A stretch of 64,000 bases of DNA from Nocardioides sp. (GCA_037045645.1 JBAOIH010000001.1:558001-622000); one strand, 5' to 3'; positions 33,603-45,666 are shown, numbered from the stretch's first letter. A program made the numbers and translations. The notes: generated by a model from the letters alone, not told the origin.

Positions 33603-35070
33603 GTGGGCGAGACGATCACCTTCGAGTGGGAGAACCTGCCGATGTTCTTCGAGGACGTCGAAGAGGTCGGTGTGCAGGTGACCGAGTTGGAGACCTACTT
33701 CAACGACCAGGTCTGCAACAAGAGCGGATTCGCGTACGACACCTGTGCTCTGAAGCCACTCGCCGACATGATGGACACGATGGTCGGGCACTTCTCGACA
33801 GTGGTGACCACGTTTGAACAGCGGTACGTCGACTTCGCTCAAGCGGTCGCGGTGAGCGCCAAGAGGTTCGACCTGATGGATGGCGCCGCGCAGTACAACT
33901 TCCAGAAGATGATCAAGGACAACGACCTCACGGTCGACGGCATCGGCGAAGCCGTCGACTGGGGCCAGAAGGGCCCGGGGTTGAACGTCCGCGGCATCTC
34001 GGTCAAAGACGTCGCCGCCCACCTGGACGAACCCGAGGGGATGAAGAAGCAGTTCCCCAAGGAACACAACAAGAAGTTCCAGGATGTGTCAGCGGGCTGG
34101 GACGCGTTGCGCGACGACATCAACGTGTGCATCGACTGGTGCCGCGACAAGGGGATCGACTTTGTCGAGCGCCTCCCGAACACCAGCCTGGAGGAGTACA
34201 TCGTCTTCCCCCTGTCCGGCAACTACTACCGGATCCAGGCCAATGGCATCGCCGCCCAGAAGCTTCTCCAAGGCGTTGGAGACCTGGGCCGGCAACTTCG
34301 CGCTGCTGGCAGCCAAGGGCACCGCGGTGATGCGGGGCGCGGCCGGCACCGCGCTGTATCAGCACACGATGCTCTACAGCTCGGTAACACTGCTGATCTC
34401 CGGCGTGATGAAGGGCCTGGCCAAGGTCTTCGCCTCGATCGCCAAGTTGTCGGAAAAGCTCGCCATCCGGGTGGAGAAGATGATCCGGGTGCTGGGCGAG
34501 AAGTTGCTGAAACTCTCGAAGTTCATCCTCAAGCGGATCAACGCCGCCGTGCTGATCTTCACCACGCTCAAGGACCTGGCCGAAAAGGGCACCGACTTCT
34601 TCAAAGAAGTGATCGACGATGTCAAGACGACCGTCAAGATCATCGCATTGGCCTTCGATCTGGCCGACGATGTCAAGACATGGGCGCAGACTGAGGCTGA
34701 CCGGCTGGCCACGATCAGCCAGATCTCCGACATGATCAAGCAGTTGCCTCAGGCGCGCGGTTCGGTGAGTTTCGACAAGTTGATGCAGACCGACACCGCT
34801 GACATCAAGAAGCAACTGAACTCGCTGAAGGAGGACTTCGGTGATCCCGACGGCGAGGCCTGGAACGACTTGGAGAAGAAGTTGGACTCCGCGGTCGAGG
34901 AGTCCGGAGCCAATGACAAGAACTTCTGGGAACACGTCATGGACCACTTCCATGCTGACGTGAACCAGGCGATGCAGGATGCGGCCTTGGCCAACGGCAC
35001 GCCAGCCAACGCCAATATCGCGGGGCCGAAGCTGCCCAAGAGGCACGACCGCGAGAGTGGAGCACAGTGA
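33603..35070 (+). pseudogene. Large WXG100/LXG-like helical protein, frameshifted
   Basis: The N-terminal 110 residues form a helical module like type VII secretion (WXG100/LXG) substrates: FEWENLPMFFEDVEEVGVQV and later FEQRYVDFAQAVAVSAKRF. The middle (about 225-310) is rich in hydrophobic helices, and the last 150 residues are charged and helical, ending PKLPKRHDRESGAQ. The frame breaks at AAGCTT (34260-34265): NGIAAQK continues as FSKALETWAGNFALLAAKG in another frame. Adding GC to give AAGCGCTT restores a 489-residue protein (QKRFSKAL). The start is taken as the GTG at 33603 after GGGAG. No toxin motif is recognised. Two small coupled genes follow. Confidence 0.7.
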
Positions 35071-35468
35071 TGGAGATCTTCGATGCCTCAACCCCGCCTG
35101 CGGACGACAAATCGACCGCGGAGGTCCTCGACGAACTGGAGTCCCACGACAGCACGACCCGGTTGCTGAACCGCCTGGACGAGATCGACGAACTTGTGGA
35201 GCGGATCCTCGAAGAGGACGCCGGGCAACCACTGGATCCCGACATCGTTGCGGCGCTTGAACAGGTCACCGGTGCACCGGATGCACCTGCCGTGTTCCGG
35301 CGATTGTTCGATCGCGTCCGAGACGGCAAGACGACCTGGGAGCAGTTCTGGGCCGATCCAGGTCCAGAACCTGGCGGAATGTCGATCCTGCAAGCAGCCA
35401 TCCAGCAGAGCTCGCGCGACATCGGCAAGCGGATGGCCGAGTTGGCCGATTGGGGCACCAAGAAGTGA
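35070..35468 (+). CDS. Small hypothetical protein of the WXG100-like cassette
   Basis: The 132-residue acidic, helical protein begins MEIFDASTPPADDKST and ends DIGKRMAELADWGTKK. It has no signal peptide and no membrane segment. Its ATG overlaps the upstream stop (TGATG; a GTG at 35067 is the alternative), and its own stop overlaps the lipoprotein start in the same way. It could be a chaperone, partner or immunity-type protein for the large helical protein, but this rests only on position and size. I recognise no family. Confidence 0.65.
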   Translation: MEIFDASTPPADDKSTAEVLDELESHDSTTRLLNRLDEIDELVERILEEDAGQPLDPDIVAALEQVTGAPDAPAVFRRLFDRVRDGKTTWEQFWADPGPEPGGMSILQAAIQQSSRDIGKRMAELADWGTKK

Positions 35469-36031
35469 TGAGTCTGCGTACGACCGTGGCATCGCTCGCT
35501 GCCACTGCGCTGATGCTGAGCGCCTGCGGCGGGGAATCCTCCGACCCCGACAAGTCGCCGAGCTCGGCATCGAGCGCGCTCTCGACCGAAACTGCGGCTG
35601 GTGCCGCCGAATGCGCGTCGGCAGATCTGACCAGGACCGCAAGCGAACTCGGTGTCGACAAGTTGGAGCCTGACATTGTCGGAGAAGCGGGCGCGGACGA
35701 GTCCTGCACCTTCATGTCGCCCGGTGTCGAGGTTGTCATCTCGGCCGACTATCTGAGCGCCGAGACCGATGTGGCCCACGAGGTCGACAACGAGATCGGC
35801 GGTCGCGAGGTGTCGTCGAGCGAGCCGGAGTTCGGTGGTCAGCCGGGTCACCTGATCGTCAACGCGGACGAGCAGGCCCAGATGTTGCTCGTGACGACCT
35901 TCGTCGAACTCGCCGATGGGCGAGTGCTGCGCGTACGCGGTCAGAACTCAGCAGGACCCGCTGGTGACGCGACCGCCAAGCTCGAAGCCGCGATCACGAA
36001 CCTCACCGCCGACCTGGCGGGAGCCGGCTAG
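35468..36031 (+). CDS. Putative lipoprotein of the WXG100-like cassette
   Basis: The 187-residue protein has a lipoprotein signal (TTVASLAATALMLSACGGES; lipid Cys20), then a Ser/Ala-rich linker and a compact domain with two cysteines (AAECASADL, ADESCTFMS). The layout is like DUF3558-type actinobacterial lipoproteins, which I suggest only tentatively. It starts one base into the previous stop (TGATG at 35466-35470). Its TAG shares bases with the stop of the convergent protease gene. Confidence 0.7.
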   Translation: MSLRTTVASLAATALMLSACGGESSDPDKSPSSASSALSTETAAGAAECASADLTRTASELGVDKLEPDIVGEAGADESCTFMSPGVEVVISADYLSAETDVAHEVDNEIGGREVSSSEPEFGGQPGHLIVNADEQAQMLLVTTFVELADGRVLRVRGQNSAGPAGDATAKLEAAITNLTADLAGAG

Positions 36032-37179
36032 TCGGCGTCGGACTCCAGCGTCACGGAGACGTCACCGGCCTTGCCGCCACGGGTGTACGCGATCTGTACC
36101 TCATCGCCCGGACGATGTGCTCGAATGGTGGCGACCAGCGAGTCGGCGCCGGTGATCTGGGTGTCGTCGATGCTCGTGATCACGTCGCCCGCACGCAGAC
36201 CCGCGTCCTGGGCTGCGCCGCCGGGCGAGACCGAGCGGAGCACCGCGCCGGACACTCCGGCATCTGAGGCAGCATCGCCGACCGTGATGCCGAGTCGTGC
36301 GTGGGTCGGCGTCTCGCCGGCCTGCATCTGCTCGACGATCGGCAGCACCTCGCCGATCGGGATGGCGAAGCCGAGGCCGATGGAACCCGCCTGACCGCCC
36401 GACATGGAACTGGCCGTACGGATCGAGGAGTTGATCCCGACCACGTCGCCGTTCATGTCCACGAGCGGGCCACCGCTGTTGCCGGGATTGATCGCGGCGT
36501 CGGTCTGGATCGCGGGGTAAGTCGTGGCGTTCCCGGCCTCGTCGGTGCTCACGTTGACCGGGCGGTCGAGGGCGCTGACGATGCCGCTGGTCACGGTGGC
36601 GTCCAGGCCGAAGGGGGAGCCGACCGCGACGACCGGCTGCCCGACGAGCAGGGCGTCGGACGAACCGATCTGTGCAGGAGTCAGGCCACTGACGCCGTCG
36701 GCCTTGATGACGGCCGTGTCGGTAAGCGGGTCGGTGCCGACGACGGTGGCGCTGGCGGTCGTACCGTCGTTGAACGACACCGTGAGTCGACCGCCCTGGT
36801 CCGCACCTTCGACGACGTGGTGGTTGGTCAGGATCTGTCCGTCCTGGGTCAAGATGATGCCGGAGCCGGAGCCCGCACCCTGGGACGTGACCAACTTGAT
36901 CTGCACCACCGAGGGCAGCACCTTCGCGGCGACCTCCTCGATGGAACCGGTCTGCACCTTGGCCGGAGCCGCGGGTGACACCTCGTTGGCCGCCCGCTGG
37001 CTGGTGGTCGCGGCGTCGTCGTGGGTGGCATCCCACAGCGCCGCGCCGCCGACCCCTGCGCTGCCGCCCACGAGCAGCGACGCGGTGATCACGCCTGCCG
37101 CGAAGGCCGTACGCCTCGGCCGACGTGCAGGCGCGGGCTGCTGGGGGAACGGGGGATAGAAGGCTTGGGTGTCGTTCAT
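36028..37179 (-). CDS. HtrA/DegP-like membrane-anchored serine protease with PDZ domain
   Basis: The 383-residue protein has a proline-rich cytoplasmic N-terminus and one membrane anchor (TAFAAGVITASLLVGGSAGV). A trypsin-like domain carries the full triad: His in LTNHHVVEG, Asp in LTDTAVIKADG and Ser in NPGNSGGPLVD. A C-terminal PDZ domain follows (RSVSPGGAAQDAGLRAGDV). Such proteases act in envelope protein quality control outside the membrane. I start at the ATG at 37179 (MNDTQAFYPPFP); an ATG at 37191 adds four residues. It is convergent with the lipoprotein gene. Confidence 0.9.
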   Translation of the reverse strand: MNDTQAFYPPFPQQPAPARRPRRTAFAAGVITASLLVGGSAGVGGAALWDATHDDAATTSQRAANEVSPAAPAKVQTGSIEEVAAKVLPSVVQIKLVTSQGAGSGSGIILTQDGQILTNHHVVEGADQGGRLTVSFNDGTTASATVVGTDPLTDTAVIKADGVSGLTPAQIGSSDALLVGQPVVAVGSPFGLDATVTSGIVSALDRPVNVSTDEAGNATTYPAIQTDAAINPGNSGGPLVDMNGDVVGINSSIRTASSMSGGQAGSIGLGFAIPIGEVLPIVEQMQAGETPTHARLGITVGDAASDAGVSGAVLRSVSPGGAAQDAGLRAGDVITSIDDTQITGADSLVATIRAHRPGDEVQIAYTRGGKAGDVSVTLESDAD

Positions 37180-37319
37180 ACCTACGAACATCTCGCGACG
37201 TCCTGTGAGTCGGCTGAGACTGCGCTGCGGATTCGTCAAGAGAGCAAGCGCGCACGTGTGACGTACGCCCATGGACGAAGATCTTGCAACAGTCTGTTAC
37301 GCCAACCTAGTGTTCGCTC

Positions 37320-38531
37320 ATGCTGCGCAGACTCGCGACCGTTGTTGGTGTTGCCCTCCTCGCGACGGTGTTGACCGCGCCCGCCAATGCGGTGGTCGAG
37401 CCGCCGCGACCAACCTTCTATGAGGCGCCGTCCGTGCTGCCCAGCACCAACGGTGCCGTCATCCGTTCCGAGCAGATGACCTACAAACTCGACCCGTTGA
37501 AGGCCAACACGGTCGCGATGAACTCGTGGCGCATCCTGTATCGCAGCACCAACCGTGTCGGAAAGCCGATCGCGGTCTCCGGCACGGTGTTGGTACCCAA
37601 GGCTGCCTGGTTCGGCTTCGGCCGGCGCCCGGTCATCGGGTATGCCGCGGGCACCCAGGGGATGGCCGACAAGTGCGCCCCCTCGCGGCAGTTCAGCGAG
37701 GGTCTGGAGTACGAAGGGGCGTTCATCTCGGGGCTGCTGGCTCGTGGCTACGCCGTGGTGATGACCGACTACGAGGGCCTGGGCACTGCCGGGGTACACA
37801 CCTACATGGATCGGGTCTCCCAGGGCCGCGCTGTGCTCGACTCCGTACGCGCTGCGCAGCGGCTCTCCGGCACCGGCTTGAGCAGCCTCAACCCGGTCGG
37901 TCTTCAGGGCTATTCGCAAGGTGGTGGCGCCGCGGCGTCGGCCGCGGAACTCGCTGCGTCGTACGCCCCCGAACTCTCGATCAAGGGAGCCTCGGTCGGC
38001 GCCGTCCCCGCCGACCTCAAGAAGGTGGCGCAGAAGATCGACGGCACCATGTGGGCGGAGTTCCTCCTCTACGCAGCCCGCGGCCTCTCGCAGTCGTACG
38101 GCATCGACCCCCACTCGGTCACCAACGACCTGGGTGACAAGAAGATGGACGAGATCGAGGGGCACTGCGTCTTCGACCTGTTCAGCAACTCCTTCGTGAA
38201 GTCGTCGACCCTGACCGACTCCGGCCAGTCGCTGGTGCAGATCATGGACTCCGAGCCGTGGCGCACCATGGTGGAGCAGCAGCGGATCGGCACCCTCAAG
38301 CCGGCCTTCCCGGTCTTGGTGACCCACTCGGCGCTCGACGACACGATCCCCTACGACCAGGGCAAGGCGATGGCCAAGTCGTGGTGTGCCAAGGGTGCGA
38401 ACGTGCGCTTCTCCACCAACCTCAACCCTGGTCACCTGGGCGGGATGCTGGCCACCTCGACCGAGATGTACGGCTTCTTCGAGGCGCGCTTCGCCGGCCT
38501 GCCGCAGTGGAGCAACTGCTGGATCCTGTGA
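37320..38531 (+). CDS. Secreted lipase (LIP family)
   Basis: The 403-residue protein has a Sec signal peptide (MLRRLATVVGVALLATVLTA, cleavage near APANA-VV) and the alpha/beta-hydrolase fold of secretory triacylglycerol lipases. The nucleophile is in GLQGYSQGGGAA, the acid in HSALDDTIPYDQG and the His in NLNPGHLGG. Cysteines near KCAPS and EGHCVF, with the C-terminal SNCWIL, suggest disulfides. It is expected to hydrolyse esters or lipids outside the cell. The ATG at 37320 starts the signal peptide. The gene is followed at once by the convergent DyP gene. Confidence 0.88.
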   Translation: MLRRLATVVGVALLATVLTAPANAVVEPPRPTFYEAPSVLPSTNGAVIRSEQMTYKLDPLKANTVAMNSWRILYRSTNRVGKPIAVSGTVLVPKAAWFGFGRRPVIGYAAGTQGMADKCAPSRQFSEGLEYEGAFISGLLARGYAVVMTDYEGLGTAGVHTYMDRVSQGRAVLDSVRAAQRLSGTGLSSLNPVGLQGYSQGGGAAASAAELAASYAPELSIKGASVGAVPADLKKVAQKIDGTMWAEFLLYAARGLSQSYGIDPHSVTNDLGDKKMDEIEGHCVFDLFSNSFVKSSTLTDSGQSLVQIMDSEPWRTMVEQQRIGTLKPAFPVLVTHSALDDTIPYDQGKAMAKSWCAKGANVRFSTNLNPGHLGGMLATSTEMYGFFEARFAGLPQWSNCWIL

Positions 38532-38535
38532 GGGG

Positions 38536-39738
38536 CTAGCCGAGCAGCCGCTCGCCCAACCAGCCGCCGCGCTCGAATCCGGGCAGGATGGCGAACTCGG
38601 CACTGCCGATCGCGGTCGTCCACTCGTTGAGCGCGTCACCCTCGTCCAGGCGTTGCTGCAAGGGCACGAACTGGGTGGCGATGTCGGCCTGGAAACTGCA
38701 GAAGATCAGCCCGGCGTGACTGCGCCCGGACGCGGCGTCGAACTCCGTGTAGTTGAGACCTCGGCGCAGGATCCTCGCGCCGCCGTTCTGGCTCGGGTGT
38801 GACCGGCGTACGTGCGAGTCGGCAGGCACGATGAGACGGCCACCGCTGTCGCGTGCGGAGAGGTCCGGCTGGTCGCGCTCCGACCCGCCGGTCAGCGGCG
38901 CCCCGGTATCAAGGTCGCGCCCGACGGAGCGCTCCATCTCGTCTCGGGTGAGCGACTCCCACACGTCGAGGTCCATCTCGATGCGGCGTACGACCAGCGT
39001 GGTGCCCCCGGCGAACCAGTCGGGTGTCTTGGCCCACACGGTGGAGTCGAAGAGCGGGTCCTCGGGCCGCAGATTCCCGGTGCCGTCGACCTGTCCGAAA
39101 AGGTTGCGCCCGGTCGTCGGGGCCTGGTCGGCGTCCAGGCCCCGCCACGATCCCACCTGCTCCCAGCGGGGTCGGGCGAACGGCTCGGCATCAAGCATCA
39201 GCCGGCGTACGAGATGCACCACGCTGGTGTCGTCGGCCGCGCCCACCATCACCAGCAGGTCGCCACCGTTCCAGCGTTCCAGGAGCTTGTCGTGGCGGAA
39301 GGCCGGCACGGGGGAGAGACCGCCAGGAGCAGCCAGACCGAGACGACGAAAGAGTCGCGGTCCCCAGCCCACCACCACGGACAGGTCGACGTTGTCTTGG
39401 GCGAGGTCGCGGATCGTGTCGCCAGGCGGCGCATGCCCCTGGGTGGCCGCTTCGATCGTCCCGGTCCACTGCCGCATCAGCCGGCCCAACGCTTCGGCGT
39501 CGACATCTCGCCTGAGGTCCAAGGCGAGCAGTCGGTTGGCACGCGGGGTGCGCGACGTGACGCCCGGCTGGTGCAGGCCGTACGGGCTGATCCGACCGGG
39601 CACGGTGGGGGAGACGGTGGCGACTGCCTCGTCTTGGCCGGAGAGCGCCAGTGCACCTCCCACGCCGGCGAGCAGGCCCGCTCCGCCCGCTCCGGCGTAG
39701 CCGAGCAGACCGCGACGAGACGGACGAGACGAGGTCAC
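38536..39738 (-). CDS. Tat-exported DyP-type heme peroxidase
   Basis: The 400-residue protein opens with a twin-arginine signal (SRPSRRGLLGYAGAGGAGLL). It has the DyP GxxDG motif in LFGQVDGTGN (about residue 215) and the proximal heme His region RRSHPSQNGGARILRRG (about 313). Relatives such as EfeB act on heme or oxidise dyes with H2O2 after export of the folded protein. It lies 10 bases downstream of the PCu(A)C copper lipoprotein, so the two are probably co-expressed and linked to metal or redox handling at the cell surface. Confidence 0.9.
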   Translation of the reverse strand: MTSSRPSRRGLLGYAGAGGAGLLAGVGGALALSGQDEAVATVSPTVPGRISPYGLHQPGVTSRTPRANRLLALDLRRDVDAEALGRLMRQWTGTIEAATQGHAPPGDTIRDLAQDNVDLSVVVGWGPRLFRRLGLAAPGGLSPVPAFRHDKLLERWNGGDLLVMVGAADDTSVVHLVRRLMLDAEPFARPRWEQVGSWRGLDADQAPTTGRNLFGQVDGTGNLRPEDPLFDSTVWAKTPDWFAGGTTLVVRRIEMDLDVWESLTRDEMERSVGRDLDTGAPLTGGSERDQPDLSARDSGGRLIVPADSHVRRSHPSQNGGARILRRGLNYTEFDAASGRSHAGLIFCSFQADIATQFVPLQQRLDEGDALNEWTTAIGSAEFAILPGFERGGWLGERLLG

Positions 39739-39748
39739 CGCGAACGCC

Positions 39749-40279
39749 TCAACTCGAGTGCGAGGGTGACGGTGAATGGGTGTGATAGTGGCCGTCCTCC
39801 TCGGTGAACTCCTTCACCGGGAGGGTCACGTCCAACTTGTCGCCGTTGCCGAACTCCAAGGTGAGGTCCACCTCGTCACCGGGTTTGAGCTCCTGGTTCA
39901 GATCCATCAACATCACGTGCCAGCCGCCCGGCTTGAGTTCGTCCAGGTGGCCCGCCGCGATGGTCAGTCCCGTCTCGGACTTCTGCATCACCATGGCGCC
40001 GTCCTCGCCCATCACCATCTCGTGGATCTCGGCCATGCCGGCGACGGGAGAGGAGGCTCCCACCAGCGTGACGTCCTCGTCGGTCTGGTTGTCGATGACC
40101 ATGAAAGCCGCTGACATCGACGGGTCTTGAGTGCCGGTCGTCGCTCGGACCCAGCCATAACTGGTTTCGACCTTTCCCGCCGAGTTGTCCTTGCCGGTCG
40201 GCGTCTCTGCCGAGCCGCAGGCGGCCAAGGCTGAGATCAACATGACGAAAAGGACGCTGATCCCGATTCTGTTCCGCAT
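39749..40279 (-). CDS. Copper chaperone PCu(A)C lipoprotein
   Basis: The 176-residue lipoprotein (signal SVLFVMLISALAAC, lipid Cys21) has the PCu(A)C metal motif: His and Met in MAEIHEMVMGEDGAMVMQK, then AGHLDELKPGGWHVMLMDL. The tail is His-rich (DGHYHTHSPSPSHSS), adding possible metal ligands. The family delivers Cu(I), for example to cytochrome oxidase. I use the ATG at 40279; in-frame sequence upstream is not protein-like. It is the first gene of a two-gene unit with the DyP peroxidase. Confidence 0.88.
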   Translation of the reverse strand: MRNRIGISVLFVMLISALAACGSAETPTGKDNSAGKVETSYGWVRATTGTQDPSMSAAFMVIDNQTDEDVTLVGASSPVAGMAEIHEMVMGEDGAMVMQKSETGLTIAAGHLDELKPGGWHVMLMDLNQELKPGDEVDLTLEFGNGDKLDVTLPVKEFTEEDGHYHTHSPSPSHSS

Positions 40280-40341
40280 GCCCTCACCGTAGCCGGATAC
40301 CGCTGGGGGTATTGCGAGATGTCGATCACAGCCGGCTCGCA

Positions 40342-41508
40342 TCAGATAGCTCGCCCGCGCGAGTCGGCCCGGGTGAAGCCGACGGCACAGACCGCTACCG
40401 CGCACCCGGCGGCCATCACCGCCAGGGCGACCGGGAAACCGTACGTCGCGGCGATCACCCCCGCGACGACCGAACCCACCGCGGTGCCGGCGTCGAAGCC
40501 GATATTCCATCCGGCCGACGCCGCGGGCACCTGATGGGCAGCTACGGAGGCGAAGGCGACGACCAGTGTCAGGTTCTGCAACGCGCCGTACGACAACCCG
40601 AGCGTGGTGGCCGCAGCGACCAGGGCGACCGCATGCTCGGCGTGGATGGCCCAGGCGCAGGCAGCCGTCGCGACCGCGGCCAGGCCCAGCAGCGGAGCCA
40701 GGAACTGCCGCGCCCCGAGTCGATCGGCCACGGAGCCGATCAGCCAACGCGAGAGCGCCGATGTCGCGCCCAGCAGAAGCAGTGCCAGCGCCGCGGTCCC
40801 GGGGCTGGTGAACTGCGGTGCGAACGAGATGATCGCCCCGCCGGCCATCGTGACCGCGAACAGCACGAGGGTAGGTGCCACGATCGCCAGCAAGGCGCGC
40901 CGGCCCGGGGTCGCTTCGTCCGGATCGGGCCGGTCGTGGCCCCCCTCGAGCAGTGCTCGTCCCAGGCGCAAGGCGGCCGGGACGCCGAGCACCGGCAGCG
41001 CGGCGGTGAGGAACACCGGCGTGAAGCCCCACCGCTCGACCAGGGGCACCGAGGCGGGCAACAGCGCCAGGTTGGGGATCGCGACGCAGAGTCCGAACGC
41101 CCCGATCGCGGCGCCGCGACGTGCCGGCGGCACCAGATGCGCCGTTGCCGCCGAGCCGGTGACCGTCAAGATGCCGAAGCCCGCACCGCGTACGCCCGAG
41201 ATCAGCAGGTTGAGGGCCAGGCCCTCGTCGAGGAGGTACGCCGGCGCGGGCGCTCCGAGAAGAAGCAGCCCGACACAGAGCACAGGCCCGGTTCCCCAAC
41301 GGCGCAGCGCCCGCGGCACCAGCAGCTGCGCCAGCACCGTCGCGCTGAGCAGGACGCCGTTGACCAGCCCAGCGCCCGCCTCGCTGGCGCCTCCGTGCAC
41401 GGCCCACAGTGGAGCGGTCGTGAGCAGCACGGCGTACCCACTGAAGCCGGTCACCGCGACCACGCCCAGGTCGGGCATACCGCGGTAGCCCCAGACGCTG
41501 CGGCTCAA
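40342..41508 (-). CDS. MFS transporter
   Basis: The 388-residue protein has about twelve hydrophobic helices and the MFS pattern (GFSGYAVLLTTAPLWAVHGG, LGARQFLAPLLGLAAVATA). No motif fixes the substrate; drug/metabolite exporters of this size are common. The start is uncertain: the TTG at 41508 keeps the usual short cytoplasmic N-terminus, while the ATG at 41478 begins nearly in helix 1. It follows citrate synthase by 10 bases in the same direction, but a functional link is not implied. Confidence 0.8.
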   Translation of the reverse strand: MSRSVWGYRGMPDLGVVAVTGFSGYAVLLTTAPLWAVHGGASEAGAGLVNGVLLSATVLAQLLVPRALRRWGTGPVLCVGLLLLGAPAPAYLLDEGLALNLLISGVRGAGFGILTVTGSAATAHLVPPARRGAAIGAFGLCVAIPNLALLPASVPLVERWGFTPVFLTAALPVLGVPAALRLGRALLEGGHDRPDPDEATPGRRALLAIVAPTLVLFAVTMAGGAIISFAPQFTSPGTAALALLLLGATSALSRWLIGSVADRLGARQFLAPLLGLAAVATAACAWAIHAEHAVALVAAATTLGLSYGALQNLTLVVAFASVAAHQVPAASAGWNIGFDAGTAVGSVVAGVIAATYGFPVALAVMAAGCAVAVCAVGFTRADSRGRAI

Positions 41509-41518
41509 GGTCTGGGCA

Positions 41519-42817
<1,299 letters not shown>

Positions 42818-43248
42818 CTTCTCAACCTACCGAGCGCGGCCCGGCGTCGAAACCTGGGTGACCAGCGGACGGACCGAGTTACCCCTTCGGGTGTGTCCTC
42901 CGGTCCCGGCGCACTGCCACTGTGGATCCATGCGGCGCATCGTGGCCGCGAGGGTTGCGGCGACGAGGTCGACGGTCGCCGTGCCGCCCGTTTCCGGGGT
43001 CGGCGCGTCCGGGTCTCGGGGCTGGGCGCGCCAACTCCGACTTCGCTGATTTGGCCGGCCGCGAACGTACGCCGTAATCTGCTGGTCGCGACTTCTGCCG
43101 CTCCCGCACGTGCGCACGCAGGTGCGAGGGCAGACCCGTTGAGCCGCTCCCTCATCAAGGGCCGATCGATGGGCAGTGTTCGTCAGTCGTCGCTGCATTG
43201 CCCGGCCGGGTCCCCGGCTCGGGTTCCACGAACAAGTGAGGATGAGCC
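42818..43248. other. 431-base divergent region between gltA and rplM
   Basis: No gene is supported here; the small frames present are arginine-rich and atypical. It must hold the gltA and rplM promoters. The best rplM candidate is TTGGCC (43051-43056), an 18-base gap, then TAATCT (43075-43080). That leaves a leader of about 165 bases with GC-rich inverted repeats close to rplM, where L13 leader regulation is known in other bacteria. I see no firm leader motif. Confidence 0.4.
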
Positions 43249-43692
43249 GTGCGCACGTACGCCCCCAAGTCCGCTGATATTCAGCGTGAGTGGCACGTGA
43301 TCGACGCCGAGGACGTAGTCCTGGGCCGGGTCGCCACCACCGCCGCGAATCTGCTTCGCGGCAAGCACAAGCCGATTTTCGCCCCCAACGTCGACACCGG
43401 TGACTTCGTGGTCATCGTGAACGCGGAGAAGGTGGCGCTGTCGGGCAACAAGAAGACCACCAAGATGGCCTACCGCCACTCCGGTTACCCGGGCGGTCTG
43501 ACCGCGACCCCGATCGGGGAGGTCCTGGAGAAGGACGCGCGCAAGGCGATCGAGAAGGCGGTGTGGGGCATGCTCCCGAAGAACCGCCTCGGTCGTCAGA
43601 TCATCAAGAAGCTGAAGGTCTACTCCGGCCCGAACCACCCGCACCAGGCCCAGAAGGCCCAGCCGTTCGAGATCTCCCAGGTCTCCCAGTAA
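43249..43692 (+). CDS. rplM: 50S ribosomal protein L13
   Basis: The 147-residue protein (MRTYAPKSADIQREWHVIDA to FEISQVSQ) is a full L13, with GKHKPIFAPNVDTGDFVVIV and the signature KAVWGMLPKNRLGRQIIKKL near residue 103. L13 is an early 50S assembly protein. The GTG at 43249 follows GTGAGGATGA. The neighbours rpsI and glmM follow in the order usual for actinobacteria. Confidence 0.97.
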   Translation: MRTYAPKSADIQREWHVIDAEDVVLGRVATTAANLLRGKHKPIFAPNVDTGDFVVIVNAEKVALSGNKKTTKMAYRHSGYPGGLTATPIGEVLEKDARKAIEKAVWGMLPKNRLGRQIIKKLKVYSGPNHPHQAQKAQPFEISQVSQ

Positions 43693-43712
43693 GCGACGAA
43701 GGAAACAATCAA

Positions 43713-44225
43713 GTGTCTGAGAACAGCACCGAGAACACCAACGTCGACGCCGAGGAGACCTACGAGGTCAACGAGGACGGCGTGGCGTACTCCTCCGAGA
43801 GCAGCCCGGCGGCCGACCCGGCCCGCCCCGCGACCATCGCCCCCGGCGCGGCCACCGGCCGTCGCAAGGAGGCCGTCGCTCGCGTCCGCATCGTCCCTGG
43901 CACCGGCCAGTGGCGCATCAACGGCCGCACCCTCGACTCCTACTTCCCCAACAAGCTGCACCAGCAGGTCGTGAACGAGCCGTTCACCGCGCTGCACCTT
44001 GAGGGTCGTTTCGACGTGATCGCGCGCATCCACGGCGGCGGCATCACCGGCCAGGCCGGCGCGCTGCGTCTGGGCGTGGCGCGTTCGCTGAACGCCATCG
44101 ACGTCGAGTCCAACCGCCCGACCTTGAAGAAGGCCGGCCTGCTCACGCGCGACGCTCGCGCGATCGAGCGCAAGAAGGCTGGTCTGAAGAAGGCCCGCAA
44201 GGCGCCTCAGTACAGCAAGCGCTGA
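43713..44225 (+). CDS. rpsI: 30S ribosomal protein S9 with acidic N-terminal extension
   Basis: The GTG at 43713 (after GAAGGAAA) starts a 170-residue protein. The first 45 residues are an acidic, low-complexity extension (SENSTENTNVDAEETYEVNE) typical of actinobacterial S9. The S9 core follows: TGRRKEAVARVRIVPGTGQW, GGGITGQAGALRLGVARSL and the basic tail KKARKAPQYSKR that contacts P-site tRNA. It lies 20 bases downstream of rplM. Confidence 0.96.
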   Translation: MSENSTENTNVDAEETYEVNEDGVAYSSESSPAADPARPATIAPGAATGRRKEAVARVRIVPGTGQWRINGRTLDSYFPNKLHQQVVNEPFTALHLEGRFDVIARIHGGGITGQAGALRLGVARSLNAIDVESNRPTLKKAGLLTRDARAIERKKAGLKKARKAPQYSKR

Positions 44226-44246
44226 TCGAGCAAGGCCTTCCTCCTC

Positions 44247-45600
<1,354 letters not shown>

Positions 45601-45605
<5 letters not shown>

Positions 45606-45666
45606 GTTGCCCCTCGCTTGGTGTTGAGTTAGGCCTCGCTTGGTGTTGAGTTAGGCCTCGTGTTGG
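45601..45666 (+). repeat. 22-bp tandem repeat between glmM and the acetyltransferase
   Basis: Three head-to-tail 22-base units run 45601-45622, 45623-45644 and 45645-45666, each opening GTTGAGTT and carrying CCTCG; the third diverges at its end. The first includes the glmM stop and the third the GTG start of the next gene. The spacing suggests slippage, and the unit count could vary between strains. Confidence 0.75.

Noticed and set aside
39749..41407. A 552-residue version of the PCu(A)C gene extending upstream
   Set aside because: The added part is the shadow of the MFS gene; the lipoprotein signal at 40279 marks the true start.
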